Origin: Deltaproteobacteria bacterium
Lineage (GTDB): Bacteria > Desulfobacterota > Binatia > UBA12015
Reading direction: 5' to 3'
DNA: 58,550 nucleotides
NCBI GenBank assembly: GCA_029262355.1
Contig: JAJCZO010000372.1
Coordinates: forward strand, 1-58,550
Part shown: one piece after another, positions 25,496 to 33,641 of the stretch
Layout: every line of letters starts with the position of its first letter
Position numbering within the stretch: position 1 is the stretch's first letter
Position numbers and translations under genes: made by a program
The notes under the pieces: model-generated
Seen by the model: only the letters and a program-made list of their open reading frames with translations
The model's database searches: none
Told to the model about the DNA's origin: nothing

Positions 25496-26578
25496 ATGAG
25501 GATCGGCTATCTCATCGACACCAACGCCGGGGCCTACGAGCAACCTCTGCCGACGCCGGAGAACGCCGCGGCCACACTCGACGCGATGATCGAAGAAGGC
25601 ATCTTGGCCGAGAAGGCGGGATTCCATTCGATTCAAGTGCCGGAGCGTCACGGCAGGACCGAGTCCTACTTCGGGTCGCCGCTCAATCTCCTGATGATCC
25701 TCGCGCACGAGACGGAGCGGGTCGCGTTGGGCTCCTATTGTCTGGTGAACACGCTGCACCACCCGATGCATGTGGCAGAGCAGTGCGCCATCATCGACAA
25801 CATCTCGAAGGGGCGCCTCTACATGACCTGGGGCCGAGGCTTCCATCAGGGCTATTGGGACCAGTTCGGCGTCCCGGGCAAGAAGATGCTCGGAAGGTTC
25901 CTCGACAGCGTCCGCCTCATCGAGAAGGCGCTGGAGTCCAAGGGCGAGCGCTTCGATTGGAACAGCGAGTTCCACCAGGTGCGCAACGGGCTCCTTTCCC
26001 CGAACTCCTACCAGCAGCCGCGGTTTCCGTTCTGGGGCGGAGGTCAGTTCCCGGCTGCGATCGAACGGTGCGGGGCCTACGCCGAGAGCTACACCTGCGA
26101 CGACTTTCCCATCCTGCCGGAGGTGTGGGAGCGACAGGCCGGAGCCTACCGTCGGAAGGCCGAAGAACACGGCAAGGAGCCGTTCATCGTCTTGATGCGC
26201 AAAGCATGGGTGTCCGACTCCTTTGAGCAGGCGGTCGAGGAATACGGCTCACACTACGTGGCCGAGATGCGCTTTTACGCCGAACAGGGAATCCTGGCGC
26301 ATCACCCGGACTTCGACTCGCCTGAGAAGATCACCCTCGAGTCGGCCCGCAAGCACATCGTCGTGGGCTCGCCGGCCCAGTGTCGCGAGCGGCTCGAGCA
26401 GTACTACGAGGAGTTCGGTGTCCAGTACTTCACCGTCCAGTTTCGCGTTGTCACAGGCCCCTCGTTCGAGGCAACCCGAGAGCAGATCCAGCGCTTCGGC
26501 GAGGAAGTGGTGCAGCCCCTCCACGCCAAGTACCCCGCACCCGACCACCCCGCGATCCCGGAAGCCTGCCGCTGGTGA
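25496..26578 (+). CDS. LLM-class (luciferase-like) flavin-dependent oxidoreductase
   Basis: 360 residues, a bacterial-luciferase-like TIM barrel: EEGILAEKAGFHSIQVPERHG, ERVALGSYCLVNTLHHPMHVAEQCAIIDNISKGRLYMTWGRGF. Uses reduced FMN (or F420) to oxidise an unknown substrate, perhaps the SDR product or substrate. The start at 25496 was chosen by the family N-terminus MRIGYLID. The stop overlaps the sulfatase GTG start by four bases. Confidence 0.9.
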   Translation: MRIGYLIDTNAGAYEQPLPTPENAAATLDAMIEEGILAEKAGFHSIQVPERHGRTESYFGSPLNLLMILAHETERVALGSYCLVNTLHHPMHVAEQCAIIDNISKGRLYMTWGRGFHQGYWDQFGVPGKKMLGRFLDSVRLIEKALESKGERFDWNSEFHQVRNGLLSPNSYQQPRFPFWGGGQFPAAIERCGAYAESYTCDDFPILPEVWERQAGAYRRKAEEHGKEPFIVLMRKAWVSDSFEQAVEEYGSHYVAEMRFYAEQGILAHHPDFDSPEKITLESARKHIVVGSPAQCRERLEQYYEEFGVQYFTVQFRVVTGPSFEATREQIQRFGEEVVQPLHAKYPAPDHPAIPEACRW

Positions 26579-27975
26579 CGACCGCAGGCCGCGGGCTCGG
26601 AATCCTTCTCGCCCTCACGGTTCTTCTGATCATGTGCCCGGCGGAGGCCGCGGCGCGAGAGTCGGTCCGGTCTCGCCAAGCGCCGCCCAACATCCTCATC
26701 CTGGTTGGGGACGACATGGGTTGGCCGGACTTCGGTTTCCACGGGAACGATCGCATACAGACTCCCGCGCTCGACGCCCTCGCGTCCACGGGAGTGCTCT
26801 TTCCGAACGGTCATCTCTGGGGTTCTGTGTGCGTTCCGACGCATCGGTCGATGCTGACCGGCGTTCACCAACTCGTAGAGACCCAACCCGTCGAGCAGTG
26901 GCCGACCTTGCCGCGTATCCTCGGAACGGATCGCGGCGATGGGTTCCGCTACCGGACGTTCCAGGCGGGCAAGCTCTGGGATGAGGGTCCCACGGCGTGG
27001 GGCTTCGACGAAACGCACGGCGATGCGTACGATCCCGGCGATCCGATCCGGCGTGGAGATCCGGGTTGGGGACGCGAGGGGTGGGCGGTCGAGAGCTGCG
27101 GATCTCTCGGAGATCCGGAGAGGCCTTGCCCGGCGCTTCAGAGTTGGAATGATTTCCTGGACTCCGATCCCTGGGAAGACGGGGCACGCTTTTTCGCGAT
27201 GCTCACCCCGGAGATTCCACATGTGCCGACCAACCCGCCGCGAGCCTACCGAGACCTCTACGCCGGCGTGGCGTTGGAGAAGTTTCAGCGCCTCTACTAC
27301 CCGATGACGACGTGGTTCGACGAGCTCTTGGCGGAAGTTCTCGCCTCGCTGCGGAAGCGCGGTCTACGTAACGACACTCTGATCATCTTCCTCTCGGACA
27401 ATGGCGGCAACTCAGCGGAGTATCTCGACCCATTCTATCCCGAGGAGAATCGGGGGAAGGGTTCACTCTACGAATTGGGCTTTCGCACCCCGGTGATCCT
27501 CAACTGGCCCGCGGGCCAGTTGACGGGTGGCAAGATTCTGCCCGATCTCGTTTCCCTTTCGGACGTCTTCATTACGATCGCCGAGGTCGCGCAGGTCGAG
27601 GCCCTGCTGCATCCTCTGGTGCGCGGATCCGGTCTACTCAACCGCGTCCGCGGCGGAAGGCGGGCGAACCCCCGGACGGAGATCATCACCGAATTTGGCA
27701 GCAGCGGTTCGAGACGTACTCACGGGGTCGTGGTACGCACTCCGAAGTGGCGATACGTCCACGACATCCGAAACGATACGGTCGAGTTGTTCGCCATCGA
27801 TCAGGACCCGCGCGAGGAGAACGACCTCGCCCCAGGCGCAGATCCGGACGATTTGGTTGCCTTCGAATCCCTCGTGAAGGAGTGGCGAGACGGTCTGGCG
27901 CGCCCGGTCGAGCGCCGCTTTCGCCGCCGGCGCCTGGAGGCGCGAAATCGGAGTTGGCTCCGGGCTGGGCGATGA
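26575..27975 (+). CDS. Exported sulfatase-family hydrolase with a non-canonical active-site motif
   Basis: 466 residues. An N-terminal hydrophobic segment (LGILLALTVLLIMCPAEA) exports it. Metal ligands are at GDDMGWPDFG (DD) and FLSDNGGNS (DN). The formylglycine motif is C86-V-P-T-H-R-S-M-L-T-G: the Cys and spacing match, but Arg at +4 of the C-x-P-x-R rule is His, with Arg one position later. It may be modified poorly or be a phosphatase-like member. Start GTG at 26575 overlaps the LLM stop. About 30 extra C-terminal residues are basic. Confidence 0.85.
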   Translation: MTTAGRGLGILLALTVLLIMCPAEAAARESVRSRQAPPNILILVGDDMGWPDFGFHGNDRIQTPALDALASTGVLFPNGHLWGSVCVPTHRSMLTGVHQLVETQPVEQWPTLPRILGTDRGDGFRYRTFQAGKLWDEGPTAWGFDETHGDAYDPGDPIRRGDPGWGREGWAVESCGSLGDPERPCPALQSWNDFLDSDPWEDGARFFAMLTPEIPHVPTNPPRAYRDLYAGVALEKFQRLYYPMTTWFDELLAEVLASLRKRGLRNDTLIIFLSDNGGNSAEYLDPFYPEENRGKGSLYELGFRTPVILNWPAGQLTGGKILPDLVSLSDVFITIAEVAQVEALLHPLVRGSGLLNRVRGGRRANPRTEIITEFGSSGSRRTHGVVVRTPKWRYVHDIRNDTVELFAIDQDPREENDLAPGADPDDLVAFESLVKEWRDGLARPVERRFRRRRLEARNRSWLRAGR

Positions 27976-28026
27976 CGGGCACACGCGGGCCCGACGGGCG
28001 CGGCGTTCCCGACCGCGCGACGATGT

Positions 28027-29643
28027 ATGACTGTGCGATCTGCAGTCGCCGGGCTCGTCTTGGTACTTGCGGCTGTGACGATCGCCGCGCACCTGCGCTT
28101 CGTCGATCCCTTCGAGGTGGTCGATCTAAAGCCGAGGGTGGACGCGCTAGAGTACGAGGAAGCGTTCCGCAGCCTCGTTCGAGGCGACGGTTACTGGCTC
28201 ACGATCGGGGCGAGTCGGTACCCGCCTCGCTATCCCCCGGGCTTCAGCCTGCTCGCCGCTGCGATGGAGCCCCTGTTCGGCGTCGAGCGCGGAGCGGCCG
28301 TGCGGACCGTGTTCCTGTGTGCCCTGCTCACGGTGCTGGTGGCGGCAGGGCTGGCGTATCAGCTCGGCGGCGCGTTGCCCGCCGGCGTCGCGGCGCTCTT
28401 GGTGGCGATCTCGCCGCTGCACGTCGTCTTCTCGAAGCACGTGATGTCCGGCGTACCGTCCGGCCTACTGGTCGTACTGGTAGCTGCTTGGCTCGTGCAC
28501 GACCTCCGCCATGGGCTGGCTCCCGCGAGCACGTTGGCCCTGGCGGTGCTGGTTGGCCTGTCGGTCTCGGTTCGCACGTCCAACGTCGCACTGCTGCCCG
28601 CCGTACTGATGACGGAGTTGTACTTCAGTGGACGCATTGGCGAAACGGCCGGCGCGAAGCCCGAACGGAACTCGCGGGTCACTCGCGGGCTCGCCCTCGC
28701 GATGGGGGTCGGCTGTGGGATCGCTCCGATCCTGCTCTACAACGGCAGCCGCTTCGGGGCCCCGTGGCGCACGGGTTACGAGGTGTGGCACGGCGCCGGG
28801 TGGCGCCTCGCGTACTCTCTGCGCTCGCCGTTCCGAGGTGGCAGTAGCAATCTCGGCTATTACGCGGAGGCGCTGACGGGCTTCGGCGATCTCTACGCGT
28901 GGCCGGTCTCGCTCTGCATCGTGCTCGGCGGTTGGGCCCTCTGGCGCCGGCGCTCGCAGGGTCGGCCGTTCGTCGTCTTCGTTGCGGCCTTCGTAGCCGC
29001 AACGGGAGCGATCTACGTCCCGTTCTTCTGGCAGAATGTGCGCTTCTTGCTGCCGGCATTGCCTTTGCTCCTGGTGCTCGCGGCCCAGAGCGTAGGGGAA
29101 TCGGTTCCGCGGGCGGCCAGGACGGTCGCCTGGGCATGTATCGTGGCCACGGCCGTTGTCGCTTGGAGCAGCCCCGGCCGGTACGAGTTGTCCTCCGACG
29201 CGCAGACCGAGACCGCGTACCTTCGCTCCATCGCCGAAGTCATCGAGCCCGACGCAGTTCTCGTGATGCGCAGCAGCGTCTTCCTGTTCGAGGGCATCGT
29301 ACGCAACGAGGGTACCGATCGTCTGTGGGTGCCCGTGAGGCGAGACCGGCACCTTCGGAGGATCGAGCGGTATGGAATCAGCAGCGCCAACGGGGCACCC
29401 CTTCCGTCCTGGCTCCTCCTCGACGTCGTAGAGGGGCCACGGCTCGATGGGGAGGAGATCATGGCACGGCTCGCCCAAGTCACACGCATGGGGCGGCCCG
29501 TCTATTTCGCGACGTCGCCGCGTGATTTCGAGGTGTCATACGCGGCTGAGCTACGCCGGGCTATCCAAGCGAGGTTTGAGCTCCAGTCGGCGCTGCGGCA
29601 CCGCGATTGGGAGCTCTTCCGGCTGGTGGAGAGGCCTGGGTGA
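28027..29643 (+). CDS. Membrane glycosyltransferase, GT39/ArnT-like
   Basis: 538 residues. The first half is a series of about 10-12 hydrophobic segments with an acidic loop (RVDALEYEEAFRSL) and RYPPRYPPGF near the N-terminus, as in protein-O-mannosyltransferase/ArnT families that use a lipid-linked sugar. The C-terminal 150 residues form a soluble periplasmic domain. It lies 51 bases behind the sulfatase. The acceptor is unknown. Confidence 0.8.
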   Translation: MTVRSAVAGLVLVLAAVTIAAHLRFVDPFEVVDLKPRVDALEYEEAFRSLVRGDGYWLTIGASRYPPRYPPGFSLLAAAMEPLFGVERGAAVRTVFLCALLTVLVAAGLAYQLGGALPAGVAALLVAISPLHVVFSKHVMSGVPSGLLVVLVAAWLVHDLRHGLAPASTLALAVLVGLSVSVRTSNVALLPAVLMTELYFSGRIGETAGAKPERNSRVTRGLALAMGVGCGIAPILLYNGSRFGAPWRTGYEVWHGAGWRLAYSLRSPFRGGSSNLGYYAEALTGFGDLYAWPVSLCIVLGGWALWRRRSQGRPFVVFVAAFVAATGAIYVPFFWQNVRFLLPALPLLLVLAAQSVGESVPRAARTVAWACIVATAVVAWSSPGRYELSSDAQTETAYLRSIAEVIEPDAVLVMRSSVFLFEGIVRNEGTDRLWVPVRRDRHLRRIERYGISSANGAPLPSWLLLDVVEGPRLDGEEIMARLAQVTRMGRPVYFATSPRDFEVSYAAELRRAIQARFELQSALRHRDWELFRLVERPG

Positions 29644-29658
29644 AATGTCGTGCGAGGG

Positions 29659-30612
29659 TCACTTCCCGGGATCGAGTCGTAGGCTGTGGCGCGAGGTCGG
29701 CGGCAAGGCGCGCGCGAGCCCGGCACGGACCTCCTCGGCGAGGACGTCGCTCACCCGGCGACGCAGATCGGCTCGAGCCGTTACGAGCCCGATCTCGCGC
29801 ACGGGCGTCGGGTGGGCGAGCGGTCGCACTTGCTCCCTCCGTCGCGCGGCGGGCAGACCCTGTACCACGAGCTCTGGAAGTACAGTCGCGCCGAGCCCCT
29901 CGTCCACGAGTCGCACCAAGGTCTGGAAGCTGCCGCTCTCGAATTGGATCTGCGATGGAAACCCACGCGACCCGCCGCAATAGGAGAGGACCTGGCTTCG
30001 AAAGCAGTGGCCCTCGGGCATGATCCAGAGCGCCCGCTCGCGCAACGCCGATTGCTTCACCGACTTTCGTCGCAGCAGCGGGTCTCCGGGCGGTAGGTAC
30101 GCCAGCATGGGCTCGAGGCCGAGCGCCTGCTCCCTGAACCCGGCGATTCCGAGAGGGGTGGCCGCGAGTCCGGCGTCGAGCGTGTCTGCGTCCAGGCGGT
30201 CGATGATCTCCTCCGTCTGCAGTTCCTCGACGACCAGCTCCACGGCTGGATGCTTCGCGACGAACGTGCCGAGGAACAGTGGCAACACGGTCGGAGACAG
30301 AGTCGGAATGACGCCTAGCCGGAACCGCCCCGCCGGCTCGTCCCCCTCGGCCACGACCTGTCCGAGCCGCTCCGTCTCGCGCAGGATGGCTCGCATCTGC
30401 GTGAGAACCGGCGCGCCCTCGTCCGTGACGAGAACCGGTTTCTTGCTGCGATCGAAGAGCACCAGGCCGAGGAGCTCCTCGAGTTTCCGGATCTGCATGC
30501 TGAGGCCAGACTGCGATACGTGCGACTCACCGGCAGCCTGACGAAAGCTCTGCGCGTCGGTGACCGCCACGGCATAGCGCATCTGGGCCAGGGTGACTTG
30601 CTCGAGGTCCAT
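29659..30612 (-). CDS. oxyR: OxyR-type LysR regulator of peroxide stress
   Basis: 317 residues. Residues about 1-60 form a LysR winged helix (FRQAAGESHVSQSGLSMQIRKLEE). The effector domain contains C203 and C212 in EGHCFRSQVLSYC, the same nine-residue spacing as the redox pair C199/C208 of E. coli OxyR, so a peroxide-sensing disulfide is expected. It is divergent from the catalase gene over a 188-base AT-rich interval. The start ATG at 30612 fits E. coli OxyR; a GTG at 30645 would add 11 residues. Confidence 0.9.
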   Translation of the reverse strand: MDLEQVTLAQMRYAVAVTDAQSFRQAAGESHVSQSGLSMQIRKLEELLGLVLFDRSKKPVLVTDEGAPVLTQMRAILRETERLGQVVAEGDEPAGRFRLGVIPTLSPTVLPLFLGTFVAKHPAVELVVEELQTEEIIDRLDADTLDAGLAATPLGIAGFREQALGLEPMLAYLPPGDPLLRRKSVKQSALRERALWIMPEGHCFRSQVLSYCGGSRGFPSQIQFESGSFQTLVRLVDEGLGATVLPELVVQGLPAARRREQVRPLAHPTPVREIGLVTARADLRRRVSDVLAEEVRAGLARALPPTSRHSLRLDPGK

Positions 30613-30800
30613 GGGGACATCAAAGCAATCAGTTTTACTGAACACAAATTAAGAACGTTCGATTTGAGTTGTCATTCCTCAATAGCCAGACTCGACTCAT
30701 GGCCGGACGGAGCGGCCAGGAACAGGCGAGGAGGCGCGCCGAGCCGACACGCCATCACCCCCGGGCAGAACGACCCGGAATGCCAAAGGAGCAATACGCC
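30613..30800. promoter_or_regulatory. oxyR-catalase divergent promoter region
   Basis: 188 bases, AT-rich around 30615-30690 and so unlike the flanking sequence. OxyR normally binds such intergenic regions. A GAACGTTC palindrome lies at 30653-30660 and AAAGGAG at 30785-30791 is the catalase ribosome site. No confident OxyR box can be called. Confidence 0.45.
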
Positions 30801-32261
30801 ATGAACGAGAAGAAGGAACTGACCACCGCCGCTGGGGCCCCGGTCCCGGACAACCAGAACGCGATGACCGCGGGCCCTCGTGGCCCGCTGCTGATGCAAG
30901 ACGTCTGGTTCCTCGAGAAGCTCGCCCACTTCGATCGCGAGGTGATCCCAGAGCGGCGCATGCATGCCAAGGGCTCGGGCGCCTTCGGCTCGTTCACCGT
31001 CACGCACGACATCAGCACGTACACCAAGGCGAAGATCTTTTCCGAGATCGGCAAGAAGACGGAACTGTTCGTGCGCTTCTCGACGGTCGCGGGCGAGCGC
31101 GGTGCCGCCGACGCCGAGCGAGACATCCGGGGCGCGGCGATCAAGTTCTACACCGACGAAGGCAACTGGGACCTCGTCGGCAACAACACGCCGGTCTTCT
31201 TCCTGCGCGACCCGCTCAAGTTCCCCGACCTCAACCACGCGGTGAAGCGCGACCCACGCACGAACCTCCGTAGCGCGCGGAACAACTGGGACTTCTGGAC
31301 CTCGCTGCCTGAGGCCCTTCACCAGATTACGATCACGATGAGCGAGCGCGGTATCCCGGCCAGCTATCGCCACATGCACATGTTCGGCAGCCACACGTTC
31401 AGCTTCATCAATGCGGAGAACGAGCGGTACTGGGTGAAGTTTCACCTGCACACCGAGCAGGGCATCAAGAACCTATCGGATGCCGAGGCCCAGGTCCTGA
31501 TCGCCAAAGACCGCGAGAGCCATCAGCGAGATCTCTACGAGACCATCGAGCGCGGAGACTTCCCGAAGTGGCGGATGTTCGTGCAGATCATGCCCGAGAA
31601 GGATGCGGCCAAGTGTCCGTACAACCCTTTTGATCTCACGAAGGTCTGGTCTCACGCGGAGTACCCGCTCATCGAGGTGGGTGTCCTCGAGCTGAACGAG
31701 AATCCGGCAAACTACCACGCGGACGTCGAGCAGGCCGCGTTCAACCCAGGCAATGTCGTGCCCGGAATCGGCTTCTCGCCGGACAAGATGCTGCAAGGGC
31801 GGCTGTTCTCGTACGGCGACGCGCAGCGCTATCGGCTCGGCGTGAATCACGCGCAGATTCCGGTGAACGCACCGAGCTGCCCGGTTCACAGCTATCACCG
31901 AGACGGCGCGATGCGGGTGGATGGCAACCGGGGCGGTATGCTCAGCTACGAACCCAACAGTTACGGCGAATGGCAGCAGCAGCCGAAGTTCGCGGAACCG
32001 CCTCTCTCGCTCGAGGGTGCGGCCGACCACTGGAACTTTCGCGAGGACGACGACGACTACTACTCGCAGCCGGGAAAGCTGTTCCGGATCATGACTGCGG
32101 CGCAGCAGCAGGCGCTCTTCGAGAACACCGCCCGAGCGATGGGCGACGCTCCGAAGGAGATCAAGGTGCGTCACATCGGCAACTGCCTGAAGGCCGATTC
32201 GGCTTACGGAGAAGGCATCGCGAAGGCACTTGGCATCGCGCTCATCGATGTCCAGACATGA
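30801..32261 (+). CDS. katA: Small-subunit monofunctional heme catalase
   Basis: 486 residues, the usual length of clade 3 catalases; destroys hydrogen peroxide. Distal His55 (RRMHAKGSG), Asn128 (VGNNTPVFF) and heme-ligand Tyr338 ([14 protein letters not shown]) are present, as are [12 protein letters not shown] and [16 protein letters not shown]. Start at 30801 behind AAAGGAG. It is divergent from oxyR, its likely activator. No frame problems. Confidence 0.97.
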   Translation: MNEKKELTTAAGAPVPDNQNAMTAGPRGPLLMQDVWFLEKLAHFDREVIPERRMHAKGSGAFGSFTVTHDISTYTKAKIFSEIGKKTELFVRFSTVAGERGAADAERDIRGAAIKFYTDEGNWDLVGNNTPVFFLRDPLKFPDLNHAVKRDPRTNLRSARNNWDFWTSLPEALHQITITMSERGIPASYRHMHMFGSHTFSFINAENERYWVKFHLHTEQGIKNLSDAEAQVLIAKDRESHQRDLYETIERGDFPKWRMFVQIMPEKDAAKCPYNPFDLTKVWSHAEYPLIEVGVLELNENPANYHADVEQAAFNPGNVVPGIGFSPDKMLQGRLFSYGDAQRYRLGVNHAQIPVNAPSCPVHSYHRDGAMRVDGNRGGMLSYEPNSYGEWQQQPKFAEPPLSLEGAADHWNFREDDDDYYSQPGKLFRIMTAAQQQALFENTARAMGDAPKEIKVRHIGNCLKADSAYGEGIAKALGIALIDVQT

Positions 32262-32293
32262 CGCCAGCCTATGGAGGCGGAAAGGCAGGATCT

Positions 32294-32325
32294 CGTCGCC
32301 GAGCGCATTCTTGCACTCGGCGACG
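32294..32325. terminator. Strong hairpin downstream of catalase
   Basis: Arms CGTCGCCGAG and CTCGGCGACG are perfect over 10 bp around a 12-base loop, 32 bases after the catalase stop. There is no T-run, so it may be a rho-independent-like or simple mRNA 3' stem. Confidence 0.45.
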
Positions 32326-32408
32326 GGACGCCCGGTGCCTATCGCAGTTCGCTCGTCTGTCGGCGATCCAGGAGGATGACGGGTGCGCCCTAGCTCCGCC
32401 AATCGCCT

Positions 32409-33009
32409 TCAGAATTTGCCGCTGTTGACCCAGGTTTCTTTCGGCGGGATTTCCTCCATGACGTCCCAGTGTTCGACGATGAGGCCGTCGTCGACCCGGA
32501 AGAGGTCGACGACTGCCATCTCCGTGCCACCAAGGTCCATCTTCGAGAGCGCAGCAACGAGGTTGCCGCAGCCGATCACCTTGTGGATCTCCTGGTAGAC
32601 CATCGATAGGCCTCGTGCCGCCAGCGATTCTACGAAGACCCCGAGCCCCGCAAGGCCATCACCAACCCCTGGGTTGTGCTGCGTGTAGATCTCCGAAGAA
32701 ATGTAATCGGTGAGCTTGTCGTACTCTCCGTCCTTGAGGACGTCGTTGAGGAATCCCGTGACATGGGCCTTGTTCTGTTCGGTCCTATCGAGGTCGACCG
32801 GCTCGGATGGGCCGTCGACTTGGGTGTGCCCGGAATCCGTCCCGTCCATCCCTCACCGGTGTCGAGTGTTGCGTGTAACGGGCACCCGAGTACTTGTTGA
32901 TCGCTTCGGCGGCGCTCCCGTCACGGATGGCCTCTAGGTAGAGATTCTTTGCATTCTCGAGTCGCTGTCCCATGCCCGTGTGTTCCTGCCTTTCGTCCTC
33001 GTTGCTCAC
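32409..33009 (-). pseudogene. NTF2/SnoaL-like double-domain protein with out-of-frame internal deletion
   Basis: Two minus-strand frames together resemble one SnoaL-like protein of about 250 residues. The upstream frame gives MGQRLENAKNLYLEAIRDGS...GARYTQHSTPVRDG. The other frame carries DGPSEPVDLDRTEQNKAHV, then EIYTQHNPGVGDG and EHWDVMEEIPP, the second domain. The rest of the first domain (FVEFFEPF to EHWDV block) is missing and the frames meet out of register near 32830. A broken gene by deletion; the lower frame (32409-32849) could still yield a single-domain 146-residue protein. Confidence 0.6.
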
Positions 33010-33124
33010 CGTGGGCCGCTCCCTGCTCTACCCGAAGGTCTCGCGCTGACTTCGTTTGGTCAAGAGGAGACGACTGTGGAGCCACAGCGCTGGTCTCCCG
33101 TACGGCGGTGCACTGGGCGCAGCT

Positions 33125-33528
33125 CGCTGCACCATCGAAGGACACGTCGGCCGGCTGCAGCAGGTGATCATGAACTTGGTCGCGAACGCCAAGCACGCTC
33201 TGGCGGACCGCGGCCGGCCTTGGATCCGGCTCGAGACGGTCAATGATGGCGACCGGCTCGTGCTGCGGGTGGTGGACAACGGATCGGGGATCCCCGCTTC
33301 CATGCAATCGCGCATCTTCGATGCGTTCTACACGACCAAGCCTGTCGGTGAAGGAACCGGGATGGGCCTCAGTCTCCGAGCGACCGGTGGGCACGCTTTC
33401 GGGCGCTGATCGACGGGGTCATCCCGAAGCCTTTCACTTTGAGCGCGATACGAGAGGCCCTCGAGGCGCCGGCCGATCAACCGCGAGAGCACGCGGGTTC
33501 CGACAAGCTCGACCAACTGGCTCGGTGA
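33125..33528 (+). pseudogene. Remnant of a hybrid sensor kinase with receiver domain
   Basis: Frame 1 has the ATPase boxes of a histidine kinase: N box QQVIMNLVANAKHAL, G1 VVDNGSGIP, F box IFDAFYTTK and G2 GEGTGMGLSL. It then turns to non-homologous sequence and stops. A second frame starting near 33390 reads as the end of a receiver domain, DGVIPKPFTLSAIREALEA (K of KPF kept). The H box and the body of the receiver are missing, so the gene has at least one deletion and a frame change. No partner is present nearby. Confidence 0.65.
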
Positions 33529-33641
33529 ATGGAGTAGGCGCCGCGGCCCATTGGGGCGCTGAAACTCGACGGGTGCAACGGGTTCCCGTTCTTCGTGGAG
33601 TGCCCCGGGGGCGTAAGAATCGAGCGGATGGCGGCGTGTGG

